From positions 2,046,001 through 2,110,000 of the forward strand of contig NZ_CP047210.1 of the NCBI RefSeq assembly GCF_030408775.1: a DNA stretch of 64,000 nucleotides. Reading direction: 5' to 3'. This document shows positions 1-9,765 of this stretch, in pieces. The notes under the pieces are model-generated. The model saw only the letters and a program-made list of their open reading frames with translations, made no database searches and was not told the origin of the DNA. The translations under genes and the position numbers were made by a program. This stretch comes from Corynebacterium fournieri. Lineage in GTDB: Bacteria; Actinomycetota; Actinomycetes; Mycobacteriales; Mycobacteriaceae. The first letter of the stretch is position 1. The number at the start of each line of letters is the position of its first letter.

Positions 1-1996
1 CGACGTTTTCCTCCGCCACGAGCTTGCCGTCCTCGTTGAACACGCGGAACTTCACCGGCATGGTGGAGTCCTTGTAGCCTGCGGTGTTGGCAATCGGCAC
101 CTCGACCGGCAGCTGCGCGTAGTCGGACAGCGCGCCTTCAACCGGGTACTCCTGGCGGAAGGTCCCGCCCGGGTAATCCGCCTGCAGGGTGAACTTGTGT
201 AAGTCGATGCCCAGGTTGGACAGCTCCAGGTTGATCTTGGAGTCCGAGCGGTTGGCGACGATGACGTTCTTCTTGCCGTCACGCTCGCCCATGACTCGGA
301 GGCCGGCCATGCCGTTGTTCTCCTCGGCGGCGAGCACAACGAGCTTGTCCACGCTCGGGTGCTCGTGGCCGGACTCCTCCGGGTCGGTGGTCACGCCGAC
401 CGAGCCGTTGGCCTTGGCAATCTCGCCGTTGACCACGTCCAGGTTGTCCCAGTCCGGCTTGATGTTGTAGGAGCCGTTGTAGCAGTTCGCGGAGCCGTTG
501 TAGCACGCCTCCGGGATGGACACGGAGTCGTTCGAGGACGCGGTCGTGTCCGAGTAATCGAAGTGGCTGAACTGGTACAGGTAGTTCATCACGGACCGGT
601 ACTTGGGCACGTATGAGTGATCCGGCCTGTCCACGCTGGAGGCGCCGGAGTGCGTCAGACCCAGGTTGTGGCCGAACTCGTGGAGGATGGTGTTGCGCAT
701 CTGCTCCTGCGAGGTCATCAGGTAGTTCTTTGCCACGTAGAACGCGCCGTCAGAAATCAGGCCGTTGCCGGAAGACAGGTTGCCTGCCTGCTGGGTATCG
801 CCGATGACGCCCACGCGGAAGACGGACTGGCGCGCTCCGAGCAGGTTTTTGCGGTCCTTGACCAGGCGCACACCGGGTACCTCGTTGCCGAAGTAGTACG
901 GGGTGTAATCCACCGTCGGGCCGCCGTGGGTATCGCTCAGGCCCGGGATGTTGTTGTAGTAGTCGCCCGCGTCGATGTGCAGGTTGTAGCCGCGTCGGTC
1001 GAACAGGTCGACCAGGTCGTTGAGGATCGCGCGCGACGGGCGGTAGACGTTGACGTTCGCGTCCGCGCACTCCATGAAGCGGCCGAAGTCCTCCTCAGTG
1101 GCGGCGTACTGGCGTTTCTCGGAGCAGCCCTTCGTCTCCCACTCGGACTTCATCCAGTTGAGCTGCAGGAACAGGTCCTTCTTGTTCGGGTCTGCGCCCC
1201 AGCGGTGCAGCGGGAACTCGGTGCCGTCGCTGGACGTGAAGCCGTTGAGCTCCCAGTCGTCCGGGAATCCGTCGCCGTCGGTGTCCGTCAGGGCCTCGTT
1301 GGCGTCGCCGTGGATGCTCATACGCGCGCTCAGCGAGGCAGCGTCGGCTTCCCACACGCCGGCCTGGAAGCGGGAGCCGTCGTTCTGACCTGCGGCGGCG
1401 GACGTCTGGCTGTCGCCGGTGGATGTGGTGGTCGCACCGTGGAACTGGGACTGCAGCTGGTAGCGGCCGCCCACGTCGATGGAGAAGCCGTCCGCGCCCA
1501 CCTCGTCGGCGGTGATCGGGTAGTCGTAGGACATAAAGCCGTCCGTGAGCACGACCTTCAGGTTCTTCTTCCCGGACAAGCTGCGTAGCTCCACGCGCAC
1601 GTCCACGTCCGTGGGAGACACCGTGAAGGTGCGAACCAGCTCAACGCCCAGCTTGTCGTCGGTGTGGGTGAGGGTGACCACGTCGCCGTCGGCGTTCGAG
1701 GCGGCGTCCACCTTCGTCGCATCGCCTGCAAAATCGACTTTCTGGCCGTCTGCGTACGCGTCCAGGTAGAACGCCGTCGGCATCAGGCCGTTCGACAGAC
1801 TGTTGTACATCAACCAGGACACGCGGCCCTTGTTCACGTCCACGTTCTGGAAGCCTTCGCCAGCACCGGTGGTCACACCCACCTGGTAGCTCTTGCTTGT
1901 GTCCACGGCCGCGTCGGCCGTCACCGGAACCGCGAAGCCGGCACTGATGCCCAGTGCGACAGCAGTCGCGATCGCTTTCTTACCTGCTTGCATCAT
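1..1996 (-). CDS. Secreted metzincin-type zinc metalloprotease, 3' end outside window
   Basis: About 665 residues are visible; the C-terminus lies beyond base 1. The N-terminus has a basic start, a hydrophobic stretch and an A-x-A site near residue 30, so export by Sec is expected. The catalytic signature HEFGHNLGLTH begins at His439 (zinc ligands His439, His443, His449; Glu440 catalytic), and SVMNY about 25 residues later fits the Met-turn of metzincins. Before it, near residue 240, the acidic DTDGDGFPDDWE resembles a calcium-binding loop. Two in-frame ATG codons sit at 1996 and 1993; the start is 6 nt after the stop of the upstream surface-protein gene, with GGTGGAAG inside that gene as the likely ribosome site, so the two are probably co-translated. 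The substrate is unknown; the surface protein next door is one guess. Confidence 0.85.
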   Translation of the reverse strand, partial: MMQAGKKAIATAVALGISAGFAVPVTADAAVDTSKSYQVGVTTGAGEGFQNVDVNKGRVSWLMYNSLSNGLMPTAFYLDAYADGQKVDFAGDATKVDAASNADGDVVTLTHTDDKLGVELVRTFTVSPTDVDVRVELRSLSGKKNLKVVLTDGFMSYDYPITADEVGADGFSIDVGGRYQLQSQFHGATTTSTGDSQTSAAAGQNDGSRFQAGVWEADAASLSARMSIHGDANEALTDTDGDGFPDDWELNGFTSSDGTEFPLHRWGADPNKKDLFLQLNWMKSEWETKGCSEKRQYAATEEDFGRFMECADANVNVYRPSRAILNDLVDLFDRRGYNLHIDAGDYYNNIPGLSDTHGGPTVDYTPYYFGNEVPGVRLVKDRKNLLGARQSVFRVGVIGDTQQAGNLSSGNGLISDGAFYVAKNYLMTSQEQMRNTILHEFGHNLGLTHSGASSVDRPDHSYVPKYRSVMNYLYQFSHFDYSDTTASSNDSVSIPEACYNGSANCYNGSYNIKPDWDNLDVVNGEIAKANGSVGVTTDPEESGHEHPSVDKLVVLAAEENNGMAGLRVMGERDGKKNVIVANRSDSKINLELSNLGIDLHKFTLQADYPGGTFRQEYPVEGALSDYAQLPVEVPIANTAGYKDSTMPVKFRVFNEDGKLVAEENV

Positions 1997-2002
1997 GTGC
2001 TT

Positions 2003-5000
2003 CTACTTCCACCAGACTAAAAAAGTTTGAAAAAATTCACGATTATCGTACAAAACCTTGGACGCGGCCCCCAGCAAACCGAGCACGGCGAGCGCCCACA
2101 CCCAAGGCATCGGCTGCGAGGAGCCCTGCGAGCTTTGCGACGACCCTCCGGCCACCACGCCATCCACCTTCACCAGCACATTGAACGTACCGGTGGAGCC
2201 GTCCTTGAACTGCACGTTCACCGGGATCTGCTTGGTCTGGCCGGCGGCGTGCGCAGGGACCTTGACGTCGAGCTTGCCCGTGGTGTGGTTCAGGGACGCT
2301 TCCCAACCGTCGGCATCGAACTCGCCCAGCTGGAACGGCTGTGACGTGGCGTGCGCCGGAACCGGCAGCGTGAAACGCGTGGTGGAGTCGGGGTGGCCGA
2401 CCACCGAGACGTCGTCAAGCTGCACGCTCTCCGCGTAGCTCGCCTTCCCGTCCTTCGTGCTCACCTCAACGCGCGCCGAGATGACGGTGTGCGAGGAGTC
2501 CGCGAACGTCACCTCGACCGGGACGTCGCGCACGCCTGGGGCGGTGCCGTCGAACGTGGCGACGGTAAGCTCGCCCGTCGCCGGATCAATCTGCAGACGA
2601 AGCCCCGGCACAGGCTTGATCAGCGAGAAGCTCGCATCCGCAACGTTCGGCTTCAGCGTGACTACCTCGCCCGCATTCACGCTCGCGCGCGGGTACTCCA
2701 CCTCAGTCAGTGCGGCGGTGCCGCGCACGGCCGTCGCCGGGATTTCCACGGTGCGCTGCGAGCCGTCCGCGAAGGTGACCACGATCGGGATGAGCGCAGC
2801 CTGCGGGTCGTCCTCATCGCCGACGCGGGTGGCGGTCACAGCACCGGTGGCCGGGTCTACGGACGCCTGCCAGCCCGGGGCATCGAAGGACGCCGCCAGC
2901 GCGTAAGTCGCGCCCGCCGGAGCGGAACTCGGCGCCACCGTGATCGGCATGCCTGCCTCCGTGACCTTGATCGGGTTCCAGGACACCACCGCATCCGCAG
3001 CTTCGGACTTGGTGGACACCGGAACCACGATCTCCTGCACGGAGCCGTCCGGCAGCGTCAGCTTCAATGGCACGTCGAAGGCCGCACCAGCGGGTGCGTC
3101 CTCCGGGACCTTGACGGTGATCGCGCCGGTTGCCGGGTCAATCTCCACCGGCAGAGCCGTCAAACCGTCCTGCTCGAAGGTGGCACCATTGGGCAGCGAA
3201 CCCGAGGGGAAAAGACGGATGTTGCCGTCAGCGTCGAAGAACGGCTTGCCGTACTGCGCAGCAGTGGTGGCATCAGCCAACGTCTCGCTCGTCAGCGCAG
3301 GAATACGCGCGAACACGGTGGCCTCGCCCTTGTCGTTGTCGGAGGTCGTGCCGTCGGAGTAGAGCACCTTCACCGGAACGGTGATGCCCTCCGGATTGTT
3401 GGCCGGTGCAGTCGCGGTGATCGTGCCCGTATCCGCGTCGATGCTGATGTCCCAGCCTTTGTACTCCTTGCGGTCGACCGGGTACAGCTCAAACTGAGCA
3501 TCTGCCGGCACCGTGTCCTCGACTACCGGAACCTCTACGGTGCGGCCCGGCTGTGCGCCGCGGCCTTCCTGGTACGCGGGCTGGTACACCTCGCTCTGCA
3601 GACCTGCGTCAACTTCGAAGAAGGTCTCAATCTGGTCGGTCGTGCCGTCCGGGTAGATGGCATCGACCGTGACCGGGATTGTGGAGCCAGCCTTCTGAGT
3701 GATCGGTGCGGCAACAGTGATGACGCCGGTGTTCTCGTCGACGGTGGCGCTCGGGCTTGCCGTCTTGAACTTCGTGCCAGCCGGCAGCGGCTGGTTCTCG
3801 TACTTCACGCCGTCGCGGTCGACGGTTGCCACCGGACGACGGCTCGAATTGGTCTCACCCGCCTGCACGAAGGAGGACTTGTACTCCGGCGTGATGCGGT
3901 CGGCATCGCTGACCGGGGCGGTCACTTCCACCGTGATGGTGTCGCGCTCACCCGCGTCAGACTGCACGTCCACCGTGTAGGTTCCCGGCTTAATCTCGCG
4001 GCCCGGAGCAGCCACGATCTGGCCGTCGGAAGCAACCGAGAGCCAATCAGGCAAGGTCCCGTCTACGTTGACGGCGGAAGACTGATCCGGGGTAGCCGCC
4101 GGCAAGGCGAACTTGGTGCTGCCAGCCTGCACACGGAGCGTGTCCCATGCGTAGCCGGTCGCAGCCGGATTCGGGTTGGTAGTGGTTTGCTGGGCGCTGG
4201 TCGCCGGCTTCGTGGTGTTGGTCGGCTTTGTCGAAGTCGGCGCAATCGTGGTCAAACCGCCGGTCGGCTTCGCGGTGGTGGTCGTCGACTTCGCGGTGGT
4301 CGTCGGTTGAGCGGACGTGGTCGGCTGTGCCGAAGTAGCAGTTGTAGCCCCAGCAGTCGTCGTGGACTGCGGGGAGGTCGTCGGCTGTGCCGGAGTCGAC
4401 GTTGCCGAAGGAGCAGTAGTAGCCGAAGCACCAGAGGTCGTCGTGGACTGCGCGGACGTGGTCGGTGTTACCGAAGTAGCAGTAGTAGCCGAAGCGTCAG
4501 AGGTCGTCGGCTGAGTAGACGTTGTCGGCTGCGGGGACGTCGTCGGCTGCGCAGTGGTGGCCCCAGCAGTCGTCGTCGGCTGCGCGGTCGAGAGAGTGCC
4601 CGGCTCTGCCACCTTGATCGAAACGGTGTCGTGGATGACCTTCGGGTCAACGTCATTAGTCACGATCTCCACATCGACCTGGTAGTCGCCCGGCTGCGTC
4701 GGCTTGCCGGTGATGGTGCTGTTCTCGGAGTCGTAGGTAACACCGTCCGGCAGGTTAGAGACCTCGACGGACGATGCGTTGTCGGTGGGGATCTGAATGT
4801 TCAGATCCTGCCCGGCCTCCACGGGCTGGGGATCCTCCACTATGGGCTCTTCGACCGGGGCCGGAAGGTTCGCGGAATCCTTCACGGTGATGGTGAACGT
4901 CTGCGCAACGTCGCCGTTAGCGCCGACCATCACGGTGCCGCCGTCGCGCATCTCCGTCTTCACGGTGTAAGTGCCCGGGGTGGTCGGCGTGCCCTTGATG

Positions 5001-5620
5001 AAGATGTGCTTGATGCCGCCGAAGTTACGCACCACCGGGGTCAGCCCATCCGGCAACTGCGAATCATCGGTGAGCGCCAACCCGGAAGTCAACGGAGCCT
5101 TGTTCACCTGGATGTTGATGTCTTTGATTGTCTTGCCAGCCCAGAAAACCTTGTCGCTTTGGTCGACGTACACCGGCTCAGCCACCAGCGAAATAGGGGC
5201 ACTCAGGATCTTCGTGGAGCCGTCCTTATAAGTGGCCTCCACCGAAATAGTGTCGGTCGCTGGCAGCTCCGCGGAAGTATCCGGAGTGATGGAAAGCTCA
5301 CCGCTGACCGGGTCCACGGCGGCACCCCAGCCCGGGTTCACGCTGTCGGCAAGCGCATAAGACGTTGGTGGGTACACCGTAAGTTTATTGACGTTGGTGC
5401 TTACCGTGGTCGTCTCCCCATAACGCACGGTGGTGGAAGACGGGTATTTCACCAGCGATTTCTGCGCATCGCTCAGAAGCTGAGCCGAGGCCTGCGGCGC
5501 GGACTGCGGGGCTGCAACCGGCTGGATACCCGTCGCTACCAGCGACAGACCCAGCGCACACGCGGCTACCGATGTACCGCGCTGGCGCACAGAGTGCGCG
5601 CGGTAATGCTTCCGAGACAT
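2003..5620 (-). CDS. Large Rib/YPDG-repeat surface protein with Thr-rich linker and C-terminal membrane anchor
   Basis: This 1205-residue protein has a signal peptide (about residues 1-46), a first Rib-like module (about 50-146), Ig-like putative domains (about 155-340), a Thr/Ser/Pro/Ala linker (about 340-485), another putative-Ig module and then a tandem run of Rib-like modules to about residue 1160. Module ends are recognisable as YPDGTT, YSDGTT, LPDGSV, FADGSQ and FKDGST. The C-terminus has a Ser/Gln-rich spacer and one hydrophobic helix followed by a short tail; there is no LPxTG motif, so it is probably membrane-held rather than sortase-linked. The Thr-rich linker is a likely target for protein O-mannosylation, which corynebacteria carry out. 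Function is not known; Rib-type stalks usually project adhesins. The ATG at 5620 follows an AAAAGGGG ribosome site. Confidence 0.85.
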   Translation of the reverse strand: MSRKHYRAHSVRQRGTSVAACALGLSLVATGIQPVAAPQSAPQASAQLLSDAQKSLVKYPSSTTVRYGETTTVSTNVNKLTVYPPTSYALADSVNPGWGAAVDPVSGELSITPDTSAELPATDTISVEATYKDGSTKILSAPISLVAEPVYVDQSDKVFWAGKTIKDINIQVNKAPLTSGLALTDDSQLPDGLTPVVRNFGGIKHIFIKGTPTTPGTYTVKTEMRDGGTVMVGANGDVAQTFTITVKDSANLPAPVEEPIVEDPQPVEAGQDLNIQIPTDNASSVEVSNLPDGVTYDSENSTITGKPTQPGDYQVDVEIVTNDVDPKVIHDTVSIKVAEPGTLSTAQPTTTAGATTAQPTTSPQPTTSTQPTTSDASATTATSVTPTTSAQSTTTSGASATTAPSATSTPAQPTTSPQSTTTAGATTATSAQPTTSAQPTTTAKSTTTTAKPTGGLTTIAPTSTKPTNTTKPATSAQQTTTNPNPAATGYAWDTLRVQAGSTKFALPAATPDQSSAVNVDGTLPDWLSVASDGQIVAAPGREIKPGTYTVDVQSDAGERDTITVEVTAPVSDADRITPEYKSSFVQAGETNSSRRPVATVDRDGVKYENQPLPAGTKFKTASPSATVDENTGVITVAAPITQKAGSTIPVTVDAIYPDGTTDQIETFFEVDAGLQSEVYQPAYQEGRGAQPGRTVEVPVVEDTVPADAQFELYPVDRKEYKGWDISIDADTGTITATAPANNPEGITVPVKVLYSDGTTSDNDKGEATVFARIPALTSETLADATTAAQYGKPFFDADGNIRLFPSGSLPNGATFEQDGLTALPVEIDPATGAITVKVPEDAPAGAAFDVPLKLTLPDGSVQEIVVPVSTKSEAADAVVSWNPIKVTEAGMPITVAPSSAPAGATYALAASFDAPGWQASVDPATGAVTATRVGDEDDPQAALIPIVVTFADGSQRTVEIPATAVRGTAALTEVEYPRASVNAGEVVTLKPNVADASFSLIKPVPGLRLQIDPATGELTVATFDGTAPGVRDVPVEVTFADSSHTVISARVEVSTKDGKASYAESVQLDDVSVVGHPDSTTRFTLPVPAHATSQPFQLGEFDADGWEASLNHTTGKLDVKVPAHAAGQTKQIPVNVQFKDGSTGTFNVLVKVDGVVAGGSSQSSQGSSQPMPWVWALAVLGLLGAASKVLYDNREFFQTFLVWWK
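4170..4590 (-). repeat. Low-complexity Thr/Ser/Pro/Ala-coding tract
   Basis: Imperfect tandem units encoding variants of AQPTTS and TTTAGATT fill the linker of the surface protein (about residues 343-483). The unit length and order vary, so this is a slippage-prone coding repeat rather than a CRISPR or intergenic repeat. Linker length may differ between strains. Confidence 0.8.
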
Positions 5621-5875
5621 TGCAAGACCCCTTTTCTGAATCTTTGATTCATCGCCGACGAAACCATCAGCAAAAATACGGTTGTCTTCCAGTAAATGTA
5701 CTGCGCCCCACCCCGTAAAAACAACACAATTTCGTTAATTGGAGCGTCTTGGTTTTCTCTTTCGAATATCTGCACACCGCTCGAAGCGCAAGCAGGCAGG
5801 AAAACGCTGGAGAATAAGTGATATTTCACAACGGCGAACAACCCTGACGGGTTTGCCACACGTCGCCAAAAAGTA

Positions 5876-5910
5876 ATCCCGGGAACCAGGATCTACCTGG
5901 TTCCCGGGAT
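5876..5910 (-). terminator. Rho-independent terminator of ackA
   Basis: Perfect 15-bp inverted repeat (arms 5876-5890 and 5896-5910, core CCCGGGAACCAGG, 5-nt loop), followed on the minus strand by a T-rich tail. It lies 40 bp after the ackA stop. The rest of 5621-5949 holds the upstream region of the surface-protein gene and no supportable gene. Confidence 0.85.
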
Positions 5911-5949
5911 GCAAATACTGCCGTCGCAGTAGTGGTTTTCCGCTCCTAG

Positions 5950-7155
5950 CTACCCCACACGGGCGGCGACGGCGGCCGCCTTCTGCGCAATTGCGAGCTC
6001 CTCGTTAGTGGGAACGACAAGTACCTTCACGGTGGAGTCATCGGTGGAGATGATCCTTGGGCCGTCGTTAGGCAGCGCATTCTTTTCCGGATCCACCTCG
6101 ATGCCGTACATCTTCAAATTGTCCAGGGCGTCCATACGCACGTGCTGGTCGTTCTCGCCCACGCCAGCGGTGAACGTAATCGCGTCCACACGCCCAAGCG
6201 CGATCATGTACGAGCCGATAAAGCGGCGCAGCTGGTTCAGGTACACCATGTACGCCAGCCAAGCGTTCTCGTTTTCATCCTCGATCATGGCGCGAAGCTC
6301 GCGGAAGTCGTTGACGCCGGACAAACCCTTCACACCGGACTGGCGGTTGAGCAGGTTGTCAATCTCATCGATGGACATGCCGCCCTGGCGCACCAGGTGG
6401 AAGATGATGCCCGGATCAATGTCGCCAGAGCGGGTGCCCATGACCAGACCAGCCAGCGGGGTCAGGCCCATGGAGGTGTCAATCGGGCGTCCGTTGGCCA
6501 CGGCGGAAGCGGAGGCACCGTTGCCCAAGTGCAGCACAATCTGGCGGGTGTGGTTCGGGTCGCGGCCAATCAGCTCCGGAACCTGGGAAGAGACAAACTC
6601 GTGGGAGGTGCCGTGGAAGCCGTAGCGGCGAATCAAGTTCTGCTCCGCAACATCCGCATTGATGGCGTACAGCGCGGCTGCCGGAGGCAGGTCGCGGAAG
6701 AAGCCGGTGTCGAACACGGCAACGTGCGGGATGTTCGGCAGCAACGCTCGGGCAACCTCAATGCCGTCAATGTTGGCCGGGTTGTGCAGGGGCGCCAGCG
6801 GGATTAGGTCGCGGATCTGGTCCACCACCGGGTCCAGGATCAGTTCTGGCTCGGAGAAGACCATGCCGCCGTGCACCACGCGGTGGCCAGCTGCCACGAT
6901 GTCCAACTGGGTGGGGCCGATACCTTTGGCGTCGAGAAGCTTGAATGTTTCCTGCAAGCCCGCACCATGGGTGGGCACCGCCTTCTGCACGACGTACTTG
7001 TTGCCGTCGTGCTTGATGGTGATACGCCCCTGCGGCTCGCCGATCTGCTCCACCAGGCCGGAGACGAACGGGTCGTCGGAGGCGTTGGAGGCCGGGTCCA
7101 CGATCTGGAACTTGATGGAGGAGGATCCGGAGTTGATAACGAGTACGTAGGACAT
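5950..7155 (-). CDS. ackA: Acetate kinase
   Basis: Acetate kinase interconverts acetyl phosphate plus ADP with acetate plus ATP and, with Pta, allows both acetate formation and growth on acetate in the cytoplasm. The 401-residue length is normal. The N-terminal [13 protein letters not shown] is the ASKHA phosphate-binding loop, and HLGNGAS and FTAGVGEND are the later nucleotide-binding segments of the family. Its ATG follows the pta stop codon with no spacing (TAA then ATG), so the genes form a pta-ackA operon ending at the 5876-5910 hairpin, as in C. glutamicum. Confidence 0.97.
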   Translation of the reverse strand: MSYVLVINSGSSSIKFQIVDPASNASDDPFVSGLVEQIGEPQGRITIKHDGNKYVVQKAVPTHGAGLQETFKLLDAKGIGPTQLDIVAAGHRVVHGGMVFSEPELILDPVVDQIRDLIPLAPLHNPANIDGIEVARALLPNIPHVAVFDTGFFRDLPPAAALYAINADVAEQNLIRRYGFHGTSHEFVSSQVPELIGRDPNHTRQIVLHLGNGASASAVANGRPIDTSMGLTPLAGLVMGTRSGDIDPGIIFHLVRQGGMSIDEIDNLLNRQSGVKGLSGVNDFRELRAMIEDENENAWLAYMVYLNQLRRFIGSYMIALGRVDAITFTAGVGENDQHVRMDALDNLKMYGIEVDPEKNALPNDGPRIISTDDSTVKVLVVPTNEELAIAQKAAAVAARVG

Positions 7156-8505
7156 TTACTTCGCTCCCGCCTGAATCGCCGTGATAGCCACGGTGTTGAC
7201 AATGTCCGGCACGGTTGCGCCGCGAGACAGGTCGTTGACCGGCTTGTTCAGGCCCTGCAAGACCGGGCCCACGGCGAGGGCACCGCCGGTGCGCTGGGCG
7301 ATCTTGTAGCCCGCATTGCCGGCCTCCAGGTCCGGGAAGATGAACACGTTGGCCTGGCCCGCAACCGGGGAGTCCGGGGCCTTCTTCTTGCCCACGCCCG
7401 GGTCGCACGCAGCATCGAACTGCAGCGGACCGTCGATGGCGACGTCCGGAGCGAGTTCCTTCGCCTTGGCGGTGGCCTCAACCGCGCGGTCCACGTCCGG
7501 ACCAGTGCCGGAGGTGCCGGTGGAGTAGGACAAGATGGCCACCTTCGGGTCGATGCCGAACTGCGCAGCCGTCTTGGCGGACACAGCGGCGATCTCACCG
7601 ATCTGCTCCGCGGTCGGGTTCGGGTTCACGGCACAGTCGCCGAACGCCCAGAGACGGTCCTGCATGACCATGAGGAAGACGGAGGACACGACGGAAGCAC
7701 CCGGTGCGGTCTTGATGATCTGGAAGGACGGCTTAATCGTGTGCGCGGTGGTGTGCGCCGCACCGGAGACCATGCCGTCTGCCAGCCCCTTGTGCACCAT
7801 CATGGTGCCGAAGTAGGAGACGTCCTTCATGGTCTTGCGCGCCTGCTCAATGGTCACGCCCTTCTTTTTGCGCAGCTCCGCAAACTCGGCGGCGAACTCC
7901 TCGGCCAACTCGGACTCGAGGTGGTTGACCAGGTTCGCGCCGCTCAGGTCCAGGCCGAGCTCCTGCGCGCGGCGGTTCATGTCGTCCACGTCGCCGAGGA
8001 TGGTCAGCTCCGCCACGCCCTGCTTCAGCAGCTGGTCCGCGGCCTGCAAAATGCGGTCATCCTCGCCCTCCGGCAGCACCACGTGCTTGCGGTTGGCCTT
8101 GGCCTGCTCAATGAGCTGACGTTCGAAGACCACGGGGCTCATCACCTGCCGGGCGTTCGCCTCCCCCACTTCGACGTCCCCCAGATCACCATTGCTTATC
8201 GACGCCACGGTCGCCCCCAACTCCTGCATCCGCGCCTGAGCAAGGTTGGCTGCCATCTCGTCGCCGGCAACGAGCACCACCGGCGCACCGAGTGCCGCGG
8301 CGAGCTGGGCATCGAAGTTGTAGTCGCCGGTGCCCGCGTACAGCGCGGGCGCATCGGCAATCTGCTCGGAGTTGAAGACTTCGGCCACGCTGTCACCCGA
8401 AAGTCGCACCAGGGGCAGTTCCAGACGGCTGGCAAGCTGCTGCAGGTCCAGACCATCGAAGGTGCGGTTGGCGAGGGTTACCAGCAAAGATTGGCGTTGA
8501 GACAT
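7156..8505 (-). CDS. pta: Phosphate acetyltransferase
   Basis: Pta transfers the acetyl group between CoA and phosphate, giving acetyl phosphate for AckA. The C-terminal two thirds carry the PTA_PTB domain (VVLPEGEDDRILQAADQLL; SYSTGTSGTGPDVD; NVFIFPDLEAGN), preceded by a short N-terminal part of a DRTGG/BioD-type regulatory region (about residues 1-110). I chose the ATG at 8505 (MSQRQSL), giving 449 residues, because GAAAGGTGAT sits at ribosome-binding distance before it; an in-frame codon at 8529 adds eight residues but would put this site inside the gene. Confidence 0.96.
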   Translation of the reverse strand: MSQRQSLLVTLANRTFDGLDLQQLASRLELPLVRLSGDSVAEVFNSEQIADAPALYAGTGDYNFDAQLAAALGAPVVLVAGDEMAANLAQARMQELGATVASISNGDLGDVEVGEANARQVMSPVVFERQLIEQAKANRKHVVLPEGEDDRILQAADQLLKQGVAELTILGDVDDMNRRAQELGLDLSGANLVNHLESELAEEFAAEFAELRKKKGVTIEQARKTMKDVSYFGTMMVHKGLADGMVSGAAHTTAHTIKPSFQIIKTAPGASVVSSVFLMVMQDRLWAFGDCAVNPNPTAEQIGEIAAVSAKTAAQFGIDPKVAILSYSTGTSGTGPDVDRAVEATAKAKELAPDVAIDGPLQFDAACDPGVGKKKAPDSPVAGQANVFIFPDLEAGNAGYKIAQRTGGALAVGPVLQGLNKPVNDLSRGATVPDIVNTVAITAIQAGAK

Positions 8506-8583
8506 GGCATCACCTTTCGTCGTGGGCAAACATGCACCAGTTTACCGACGGAGATGGCACCCGGCCGAATCAAATGATGTGAT

Positions 8584-9759
8584 CTATTTCTCGGCCGATG
8601 CGTTATCGATCTGGTTGATCGCCCTGACAGCTTCGTCCGTGCGTTGACGCGCCTCGGCCGCGGAATCGGCGGTGGCGAGGACCAGCGTGCCGTCGCCAAG
8701 CATTCGCACCGTGACTTCCTCGACCGCCATGGCCGCAGCGAGCGCGGCCTGCGACGGGTGCCCCTCCAAAAAGCGCACCGCGCCAGGGCTGATCAGCGTC
8801 GAATCAATAGGCAAGCGCTGCGTGGCGCGCGCCTGCAGGTCGAACTGGTTGATGCGCTGGGTGACAAAGGTGACCAGGCCGTCGCGGCTCGGACGCGGGG
8901 TGACCTGCGAGAAATAAACATCATCGCCAGAAACGAACATCTCCACCGAGAAGATGCCGCAGCTGGCCAGCGCGCCGGTGATGCGCGCCGCGATCGAGCG
9001 GGCGTTATCCATCGCCGCCTCAGGCAGCGGCGCGGGCTGCCAACTTTCGACGAGCCGCCCTTCCCGGTGCCGGGTTCCAATCGGCTCGCAGAACCACGTG
9101 GCCAACTCGCCCGTGCTCGGGTCAATCGAGCGCGCCGCGAGGATGGTGACTTCAAAGTCGAAGTCGATGAAGCGCTCCACTACTGCGCCCTGGCCTAGGC
9201 CGCGATCGGCGGCGCGCCATGCGTCGGCAAGATCCGCGTCGCTCTGCACGAAGCTAAACCCCTCGCCGTCCTTGGACGTGGGAGCTTTGACCACACACGG
9301 ATAGCCAATGCGCTCCACCGCGTCGTGCATCTCCTGCGGGGTTGAGACGTACTCGTAGTCCAGGGTGGGAAGCCCCAGTTCCTCGTTGGCCTGCTTGCGC
9401 ACCGCCATCCGGTCCGCGGTGTGGCGGCACGCGTCCACCGACGGCGCCACCACCGCGCCGACGCGCTCCGAGATCTCCTGGACTGTCTCGATCGTGTCCT
9501 CCGCGTCGCCCGAGGTGACGATGATCCCCGGGTAGAACACCTCCGCGATGCTCGCCGCCCCGACCCGGGTGTCAAACCCCAGGCGCTTGTACGCCTGCTC
9601 CAGGTCAAGTGCCATCGGGGACTCACCCAAAATCAGCGCACGGCGCGGCATTTCCATCGGTTCCTCGCTGGCAGCAGGCGCGACGGGGACGGTGGGGATA
9701 GCGCCCGTGTCCTCAGCGGAGTGCTCGGAGGGGTGCTCTGCAGAGTGCGGAACAGTCAT
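8584..9759 (-). CDS. purT: Formate-dependent phosphoribosylglycinamide formyltransferase (GAR transformylase 2)
   Basis: PurT formylates GAR in purine synthesis using formate and ATP through a formyl-phosphate intermediate. The roughly 391-residue protein has an extra acidic, Ser/His-rich N-terminus (about 40 residues) before the PreATP-grasp fold (RRALILGESPMALDL). The ATP-grasp region includes YPCVVKAPTSKDGEGF, VERFIDFDFEVT and ASCGIFSVEMFV, and the C-terminal SQVTPRPSRDGLVT is typical of PurT. The ATG at 9759 is preceded by GATAAT eight nt upstream, so the transcript may be leaderless; a GTG two codons earlier is possible. purA follows upstream in the same orientation but 340 bp away. Confidence 0.93.
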   Translation of the reverse strand: MTVPHSAEHPSEHSAEDTGAIPTVPVAPAASEEPMEMPRRALILGESPMALDLEQAYKRLGFDTRVGAASIAEVFYPGIIVTSGDAEDTIETVQEISERVGAVVAPSVDACRHTADRMAVRKQANEELGLPTLDYEYVSTPQEMHDAVERIGYPCVVKAPTSKDGEGFSFVQSDADLADAWRAADRGLGQGAVVERFIDFDFEVTILAARSIDPSTGELATWFCEPIGTRHREGRLVESWQPAPLPEAAMDNARSIAARITGALASCGIFSVEMFVSGDDVYFSQVTPRPSRDGLVTFVTQRINQFDLQARATQRLPIDSTLISPGAVRFLEGHPSQAALAAAMAVEEVTVRMLGDGTLVLATADSAAEARQRTDEAVRAINQIDNASAEK

Positions 9760-9765
9760 GGTCAC

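Noticed and set aside
4170-4590. Repeats in the Thr-rich tract as a possible CRISPR array
   Set aside because: Units are contiguous, in frame and vary in length; there are no spacers.
2351-5647. A 1098-codon plus-strand open frame opposite the surface-protein gene
   Set aside because: It is the antisense of a high-GC gene with strong codon bias, is rich in Arg/His and has no domain; the minus-strand protein has a signal peptide, modules and anchor.
5817-5828. GTGATATTTCAC as a GlxR site
   Set aside because: The half-sites are four rather than six bases apart, unlike the consensus.
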